18,671 bases of DNA from SIG603 sp964370115 (GTDB lineage Bacteria > Bacillota > Clostridia > Oscillospirales > Acutalibacteraceae), in contig CAYJIA010000042.1 in NCBI GenBank assembly GCA_964370115.1, positions 1 to 18,671 of the forward strand. Reading direction: 5' to 3'. Within the stretch, counting starts at the first letter, position 1. Every line of letters begins with the position of its first letter. The notes below the pieces were generated by a model that was not told the DNA's origin, made no database searches, and saw only the letters and a program-made list of their open reading frames with translations. Positions 14,934 through 18,671 of the stretch are shown piece after piece. Position numbers and translations under genes: made by a program.

Positions 14934-14986
14934 AGGTGTCTTGACACCTGCAGGTTTTTAGTGTAAAATAATTTAGTGTCATGACA
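14934..14986 (+). promoter_or_regulatory. Promoter of the amide channel/hydrolase operon with two palindromic operator candidates
   Basis: TTGACA at 14941-14946, 17-base spacer, TAAAAT at 14964-14969; start near 14976. The inverted repeat AGGTGTC-TT-GACACCT (14934-14949) covers the -35 box. A second site, TGTC-AT-GACA (14977-14986), covers the first transcribed bases. Their centres are 40 bases apart, roughly four helical turns. Two operators placed like this suit a dimeric repressor. The first resembles the operator of the niacin-responsive repressor NiaR as I remember it. ACCTGCAGGT (14946-14955) is a further palindrome between them. Confidence 0.65.
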
Positions 14987-15021
14987 GATGTATTTACATA
15001 AAATTTGTAGGAGGAGTTAAG

Positions 15022-15516
15022 ATGTTAGGAGTTTCTTTATTATTTGTTGGTATAACTTTGATATCAAACGGCTGTTTGATTTTGCAAAAAGTAGAGGCAA
15101 AAAGTATAGCCCTTATGAATGTAATAACGGCGATAGTGTTAATTGGTGGAAATTTTATTGCCCTTGCAAACGCTCAAACTATGATGGATTATTCAAATGC
15201 AGGCGGTGGGTTTTTATTTGGCTTTACATATGCTATAATAGCGGCAAACCTGCTACTTAAACTTGATCCAAAGGCAAACGGATGGTATTCGTTAATGGTG
15301 GCGATTTTCGCTACGGTAATGGGGATTACATCTATTCAGTCGGGCGCATATAACTATGCATATTTATGGTTTTGCTGGGCTGTGCTTTGGGCGAGCACCT
15401 TTGTAGAGGCTGTTTTAAATAAACCACTTGGCAAATTTGTGCCTATACTATGCATATTTGAGGGAATATTTGCTGCATTTGTTCCTGCGGTGATGATGTT
15501 TTTTGAAATTTTTTAA
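15022..15516 (+). CDS. AmiS/UreI-family amide or urea channel
   Basis: 164 residues, almost all hydrophobic, with about six membrane helices, the size and topology of the AmiS/UreI family. It keeps the family features near the N-terminus (MLGVSLLFVGITLISNG), LLFGFTYA-like and YSL segments in the middle, and the LWASTFVEAVL...PLGKF...EGIFAAFVPA stretch at the C-terminus. The periplasmic loop is short, unlike the acid-gated Helicobacter UreI. Members carry urea or short-chain amides across the cytoplasmic membrane. No urease or aliphatic amidase is nearby; instead a nicotinamidase-like hydrolase follows 11 bases after the stop, so the cargo may be nicotinamide or another small amide. AGGAGGAG precedes the ATG. 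Confidence 0.85.
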   Translation: MLGVSLLFVGITLISNGCLILQKVEAKSIALMNVITAIVLIGGNFIALANAQTMMDYSNAGGGFLFGFTYAIIAANLLLKLDPKANGWYSLMVAIFATVMGITSIQSGAYNYAYLWFCWAVLWASTFVEAVLNKPLGKFVPILCIFEGIFAAFVPAVMMFFEIF

Positions 15517-15527
15517 GGGAGAGACTT

Positions 15528-16070
15528 ATGAAAAAAGCTTTGATAATAGTTGATTATGTATATGATTTTGTAGCAGATGACGGAAGGCTTACTTGTGGAA
15601 AACCAGGACAGGTTATAGAGAGTAAAATTCTTTCGCTTATAAATGAATTTAAGACAAGTGGTGATTTTGTCGCAGTGGCGACTGACTTGCACGACGAGAG
15701 TGATATGTATAATAAAGAGAGAACTATGTTTCCTCTTCATTGTTTTGATAAAAAAGGGCAAGCGCTTTATGGCAATGTAAAAACTTCGGTAGACAATGTG
15801 CCGTCACATCAAATTATAAATATAAATAAAAATAGATATTCTGCTTTTTTTGCAACTAGTCTTGACTTAAAGCTTAAGGAAAGAAATGTAAAAGAAGTAC
15901 ATCTAGTGGGAGTTTGCACAGATATTTGCGTGCTTCACACAGCAGTAGATGCCTATAATTTAGGCTACGAAATAACCGTCTATAAAGATGGTGTTGCAAG
16001 TTTCAACCAAGCAGGGCACGAATATGCGCTGACACATTTTGAGAATGTGTTATCTGCAAAGGTGATTTAA
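15528..16070 (+). CDS. Isochorismatase-family cysteine hydrolase, nicotinamidase-like
   Basis: 180 residues. The catalytic triad of the family is visible: D9 in IIVDYVYDF, K101 in INKNRYSAF and C134 in GVCTDICV. D53-x-H55 and H71 match metal ligands of nicotinamidases (PncA). These support hydrolysis of an amide bond, plausibly nicotinamide to nicotinate for NAD salvage. Other isochorismatase-like hydrolases act on related amides or are uncharacterised, so the substrate is inferred. The gene follows the AmiS/UreI channel with an 11-base gap, and AAGGGAGAG overlaps the channel stop, so the two are co-translated. A strong terminator follows. A cytoplasmic enzyme paired with an amide channel suggests uptake and immediate hydrolysis. 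Confidence 0.85.
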   Translation: MKKALIIVDYVYDFVADDGRLTCGKPGQVIESKILSLINEFKTSGDFVAVATDLHDESDMYNKERTMFPLHCFDKKGQALYGNVKTSVDNVPSHQIININKNRYSAFFATSLDLKLKERNVKEVHLVGVCTDICVLHTAVDAYNLGYEITVYKDGVASFNQAGHEYALTHFENVLSAKVI

Positions 16071-16100
16071 TTAGAGTTTAAGAGAAATTGTAATATAAAG

Positions 16101-16132
16101 GGCGGCTTGTCAAATTGACAGGCTGCTTTTTA
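16101..16132 (+). terminator. Rho-independent terminator of the channel/hydrolase operon
   Basis: An 11-bp stem, 16102-16112 with 16116-16126 (G-U pairs allowed), loop AAT, followed by TTTTT. Confidence 0.85.
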
Positions 16133-16139
16133 TTTTCTA

Positions 16140-16168
16140 TTGTAATATTGGTAAAGATAGAATATAAT
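16140..16168 (+). promoter_or_regulatory. Promoter of the diguanylate cyclase gene
   Basis: TTGTAA at 16140-16145, 17-base spacer, TATAAT at 16163-16168; start near 16175. Confidence 0.6.
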
Positions 16169-16206
16169 AAATAGTAGGTGACAAAACGAGACTTGGAGGG
16201 ATTACC

Positions 16207-17397
16207 TTGAATATAGGAAAAATACTTAAAGTACAGAAAAAATACGCTAAAGAATATAGTGAGTATTGTTCAGAAAAAAACTTGAACTTATATTTTATGT
16301 TGTCAATTGCAATTGCAGTGATGGAAATTGGAATAATTGGATATCAGTATTTAAGGCTTGGTGATTTGCTTTTTTCTATTAAGTATTTCCATGTGTACAT
16401 GGCAGCGCTTGTTTTATCGATTGTGTTTACGCTACTTTTTGGAATGTATAAGAGTGGTAAAGTAAAGTTAATGCGGAGTTTCATTGATATAATGTTTTTG
16501 CTTTCGTTTACAATTTTGTCGGCAGCGATAGGAACATTAGAAGCAAGCTACGGAAGCTCTATAAATGTTATATTTATTTCTTGGGTAATATTTCTTGCAA
16601 CCATGCTCAATTTAAGGTGGAGTATAGTGGTTGCGCTTATCACAGCGGCGGTAGCAGTGATGGTGATAATGTTAATGTTTTTCTTGGGCGGTGAAATAGA
16701 TAAACAGGCATATGTATTGAACTATATATTTATAGGCTTTGTAAATATTGCGCTATCCTTAGCGTTTTGTAATGCAAAGGTTGAAACATTTAATCAAAAA
16801 ATGGAGATAGAGGAAGTAAACAGGAGGTTGCACGAAAAAAATCAAATGCTTGAATTTTTAAATAAAAATTTAGAAGTGACAGCTACTACAGACGCTGTAA
16901 CAAATGTGCAAAATCGCATGTCGTTTAATAAAATATTCTCGGCAAGTTATCAGCTTGCGGTGGCGAAATCTACAAGTGTTTCGGTCATAATGATAGATGT
17001 AGACCATTTTAAAGGATATAACGATACCTTTGGTCATGTGCAAGGAGATTGGTGCTTAAAAGAGATTGCGGGCTTAATAAAAAATTCGCTAAAACGCTCC
17101 CAAGACGCAGTGTTTAGATATGGTGGGGAAGAGTTTATAGTTTTGCTTACTGATACAGATATAGTAGGGACAAAATCGATTGCAAAAAGAATAGTAAAAA
17201 ACATTGCAAGCGCAAAAATTCCAAGCGTGACTAAAAATACATTTGTCACAATAAGTGCAGGACTGCACTGCATAGTGCCAGATCAACTAAGCTCGGCAGA
17301 AAACTTAATCGAATGTGCAGATGAAGCGCTTTATTATGTTAAACAACACGGAAGAAACAACATTGTAGCATATCAAGATATAGAAGATGAAGAATAA
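16207..17397 (+). CDS. Membrane-bound diguanylate cyclase (GGDEF domain)
   Basis: 396 residues starting with TTG, which is supported by GGAGG at 16196-16200 with six bases of spacing; the next possible Met lies inside the first membrane helix. About six membrane helices fill residues 28-198, then a short charged linker/coiled-coil (about 199-225), then a GGDEF domain (about 228-390). The active-site loop is GGEEF (306-310), expected to be active. An RxxD inhibitory site, R297-S-Q-D300, lies five residues upstream, so product inhibition by c-di-GMP is likely. It makes c-di-GMP from two GTP on the cytoplasmic face. The membrane part is not a recognised sensor to me, so the signal is unknown. 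The gene stands alone between a terminator and a new promoter. No effector or phosphodiesterase is in the window. Confidence 0.92.
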   Translation: MNIGKILKVQKKYAKEYSEYCSEKNLNLYFMLSIAIAVMEIGIIGYQYLRLGDLLFSIKYFHVYMAALVLSIVFTLLFGMYKSGKVKLMRSFIDIMFLLSFTILSAAIGTLEASYGSSINVIFISWVIFLATMLNLRWSIVVALITAAVAVMVIMLMFFLGGEIDKQAYVLNYIFIGFVNIALSLAFCNAKVETFNQKMEIEEVNRRLHEKNQMLEFLNKNLEVTATTDAVTNVQNRMSFNKIFSASYQLAVAKSTSVSVIMIDVDHFKGYNDTFGHVQGDWCLKEIAGLIKNSLKRSQDAVFRYGGEEFIVLLTDTDIVGTKSIAKRIVKNIASAKIPSVTKNTFVTISAGLHCIVPDQLSSAENLIECADEALYYVKQHGRNNIVAYQDIEDEE

Positions 17398-17401
17398 ATT
17401 C

Positions 17402-17430
17402 TTGACTTAATTTTGATTTTTTAGTATAAT
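17402..17430 (+). promoter_or_regulatory. Promoter of the tRNA-Arg gene
   Basis: TTGACT at 17402-17407, 17-base spacer, TATAAT at 17425-17430, beginning only four bases after the diguanylate cyclase stop. Start near 17437, 40 bases before the mature tRNA. Confidence 0.8.
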
Positions 17431-17442
17431 AAATGAAACAAG

Positions 17443-17469
17443 TTGACAAGCGCCAAAAGCGCTTGTCAA
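17443..17469 (+). other. Perfect 11-bp hairpin in the tRNA 5' leader
   Basis: TTGACAAGCGC (17443-17453) pairs perfectly with GCGCTTGTCAA (17459-17469) around CAAAA. No T-run follows and the promoter lies upstream of it, so it is part of the precursor tRNA leader, ending seven bases before the mature 5' end. It could also slow polymerase coming from the cyclase gene. Confidence 0.7.
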
Positions 17470-17476
17470 TAAATAT

Positions 17477-17551
17477 GCCTTCTTAGTTAAATGGATATAA
17501 TAAACCCCTCCTAAGGGTTAGTTGTGAGTTCGATTCTCGCAGAGGGTGCCA
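17477..17551 (+). tRNA. tRNA-Arg, anticodon CCU
   Basis: 75 bases including an encoded CCA. The acceptor stem GCCTTCT/AGAGGGT pairs throughout with G-U allowed. The D arm contains TTAAATGGATATAA. The anticodon stem AACCC/GGGTT holds loop CTCCTAA, giving anticodon CCT at 17510-17512. The T arm is GTGAG-TTCGATT-CTCGC. It closely resembles the Escherichia coli tRNA-Arg for AGG codons. Discriminator base G. The 3' end of such tRNA genes is a common integration site, and the DNA that follows looks different from the left part of the window. Confidence 0.95.
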
Positions 17552-17560
17552 TCATAACTG

Positions 17561-17608
17561 GCCAATATAGATGCACACTGGAAAAACCCAGTGTGCATCA
17601 GGCTTTTT
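17561..17608 (+). terminator. Terminator after the tRNA gene
   Basis: A perfect 12-bp stem (17570-17581 with 17588-17599). An outer GCC/GGC closing helix (17561-17563 with 17601-17603) is separated from it by a bulge. TTTTT follows at 17604-17608. Confidence 0.75.
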
Positions 17609-17712
17609 AGAGGTTTTTCACCTCGGAAAAAACATAACTGTTCCGTAGATGCAATAGGCTTATTTTGCCTGTTTGTCGTGAATTGAACTTGCACCACATA
17701 ATATTTACTTAA

Positions 17713-17763
17713 AAGCACCTAATTTAAAAGCTGATTTTATAGCTTTAGATTAGGTGCTTTTTT
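17713..17763 (+). terminator. Long terminator hairpin
   Basis: AAGCACCTAATTTAAAAGCT (17713-17732) pairs with 17741-17759, about 18 of 20 positions, and TTTTTT follows. The long stem is almost symmetrical, so it may stop transcription from the left and isolate the Cys-rich gene. The segment 17609-17712 before it holds no gene I can support. Confidence 0.8.
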
Positions 17764-17786
17764 GCGTTCTAAAAGAGAAAGTTTTA

Positions 17787-17814
17787 GCGAGATGAAAGAA
17801 ATCTCGCCATTTTT
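17787..17814 (+). terminator. Hairpin with T-run just before the Cys-rich gene
   Basis: GCGAGAT (17787-17793) pairs with ATCTCGC (17801-17807), loop GAAAGAA, then CATTTTTATT. It is only 25 bases before the ATG at 17840, so it may be an attenuator or a second terminator for upstream transcripts. Confidence 0.5.
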
Positions 17815-17839
17815 ATTAATAGAAAGAGAGGAAAGAAAA

Positions 17840-18316
17840 ATGTCACGAGTTTTTACTAAAGGCACACCTCTATATGAGTTAGAGGTAACGATGACCACCA
17901 TCCCCGGTTTTGATAAACGAGGTAGTGGTCTTTATTTTTATAAGCGACTGAAAGATCCAGAGGCAGGCAAATGTAAATACTGTTTAGATTACAAAACAAA
18001 GAAAGGGTGTATCCATGATAAATGTCCATACCTATTTGAACGAGCAGCTCTTGGAACACTTGACTATAAAACATTTATGTTGGAAGAACATAAATCCATA
18101 ACCTATCTTCCAAGTTTTCAGATTAGGATTTATCAAATGATAAATAACTTTGATGGGAATATGTTTTTAAGTGCAGAGCATGGCTACAGGTATTACAGAG
18201 TCTATCACGAACTAAAAAGAAAAGTGTATTCAGTAAAATCATATATTTTGGGTAAAGTAGTAAAAGAGAAAATACAAAATCCTACTGCATCAGCTGAGTA
18301 TATGGAAAAGCATTAG
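17840..18316 (+). CDS. Small Cys-motif protein of unknown function, likely mobile-element accessory gene
   Basis: 158 residues from ATG 17840, chosen because AGAGGAAAG lies just upstream; the open frame extends further 5' into the terminator region, which is unlikely to be translated. It carries C45-x2-C48 and C57-x4-C62 (KCKYC ... GCIHDKC), which could bind one zinc. No signal peptide or membrane helix is seen. The N-terminal segment MTTIPGFDKRGSG and the Cys cluster recall small accessory proteins encoded on clostridial integrative and conjugative elements, a memory-based impression. Its place just past a tRNA-Arg gene and behind two hairpins fits inserted DNA. No integrase or relaxase is in the window. 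Confidence 0.6.
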   Translation: MSRVFTKGTPLYELEVTMTTIPGFDKRGSGLYFYKRLKDPEAGKCKYCLDYKTKKGCIHDKCPYLFERAALGTLDYKTFMLEEHKSITYLPSFQIRIYQMINNFDGNMFLSAEHGYRYYRVYHELKRKVYSVKSYILGKVVKEKIQNPTASAEYMEKH

Positions 18317-18357
18317 TTATTTTTTTATGCATTTTTTCAAAATTCAAAAGCTAACTA

Positions 18358-18386
18358 TTGACAGCGTGCTTTTAATATGTTATTAT
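18358..18386 (+). promoter_or_regulatory. Promoter of the MarR-type regulator
   Basis: TTGACA at 18358-18363, 17-base spacer, TATTAT at 18381-18386; start near 18393, 17 bases before the ATG. Confidence 0.7.
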
Positions 18387-18409
18387 ACTTATCACAGGAG
18401 GTAAATGTA

Positions 18410-18671
18410 ATGGACAAAAATATATTTCATTTATTCAAAATAATTAAAGATGCTATAGAAAGCAAAGCAAATAATGACCTAAAACCTTATGGACTGACTT
18501 TTGGGCAATGCGCAGTTTTAGGTTATTTATCATCAAAAGAAAATGAAACCACAACACTCAAAGATTTAGAAAAAACTTTTGAAGTTTCACAGGCTACAAT
18601 GCAAGGCACTATAGCGCGCCTTGAGAAAAGAGGCTTTATTGAACTTAGTGTGTCACCACAAGATAGACGTA
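18410..18671 (+). CDS. MarR-family transcriptional regulator, N-terminal part
   Basis: 87 codons are visible before the window ends, so the gene is truncated here only by the window. The N-terminal helices are followed by a winged helix-turn-helix: LTFGQCAVLGYLSS (helix 2 region), TLKDLEKTFEVSQATMQGTI (recognition region), then LEKRGFIEL and SPQDRR, the start of the wing. MarR proteins are dimeric repressors released by small phenolic or other ligands, often controlling an adjacent efflux pump; the partner gene here would lie right of the window. AGGAGGT is placed at 18397-18403, seven bases before the ATG. Confidence 0.9.
   Translation, partial: MDKNIFHLFKIIKDAIESKANNDLKPYGLTFGQCAVLGYLSSKENETTTLKDLEKTFEVSQATMQGTIARLEKRGFIELSVSPQDRR

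Noticed and set aside
17443..17469. The 11-bp hairpin as a Rho-independent terminator of the diguanylate cyclase gene
   Set aside because: No T-run follows it and a strong promoter lies between the gene and the hairpin, so it belongs to the tRNA transcript.
17518..17718. A 66-codon minus-strand open frame
   Set aside because: It overlaps the tRNA-Arg gene and its terminator on the opposite strand and lacks a plausible start signal.
18310..18345. A possible terminator after the Cys-motif gene (GCAT...ATGC followed by Ts)
   Set aside because: The stem is only about four base pairs with a long T-rich loop, too weak to call.

Overview
The window looks like a low-GC, Gram-positive anaerobe of the class Clostridia. 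Evidence: A+T-rich DNA, strong AGGAGG-type ribosome binding sites, sigma-A promoters of the TTGACA-17-TATAAT type, a T-box riboswitch, ferredoxin and Crp/Fnr genes, and bacterial-type GatCAB. I cannot name the genus. TGA acts as a normal stop at the end of gatB, so the genetic code is taken as standard.

Layout. 1-6130: an interspersed repeat, a small membrane-anchored protein interrupted by an in-frame TGA, then a 1772-residue surface protein with Ig-like domains, InlB/Listeria-Bacteroides-type repeats, many Ca-binding-like Asp loops and three C-terminal membrane helices. 6131-7556: a Crp/Fnr-family regulator divergent from a ferredoxin-like protein, with a perfect palindrome in the shared promoter region. 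7557-8440: a SAM methyltransferase flanked by a 51-bp direct repeat that carries a promoter on each side. 8500-13872: the main operon, with promoter, T-box leader, an AspRS-GatC fusion, gatA and gatB. 13873-14861: a second interspersed repeat, then a YgjP-type metallopeptidase and a short MGMT-family protein that converge and share the four bases of their stops. 14888-16131: an AmiS/UreI-type amide channel and a nicotinamidase-like hydrolase in one operon behind palindromic operators. 16140-17397: a membrane diguanylate cyclase. 17402-17763: a tRNA-Arg(CCU) gene with an unusual leader hairpin and strong terminators. 17787-18671: a Cys-rich small protein of mobile-element character and the start of a MarR-type regulator, cut by the window end.

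How the genes work together. The T-box/AspRS-GatC/GatA/GatB operon is a self-contained indirect route to Asn-tRNA (and possibly Gln-tRNA). The leader appears to read Asn (AAC), with an overlapping Glu codon (GAA), and the synthetase is covalently joined to the GatC subunit of the amidotransferase. The AmiS channel and nicotinamidase-like enzyme look like an uptake-plus-hydrolysis pair for a small amide, plausibly nicotinamide, controlled by TGTC-N2-GACA palindromes that resemble the NAD-salvage NiaR operator as I remember it. These two systems, and the TGA-interrupted surface-protein gene, are the most interesting parts of the window.
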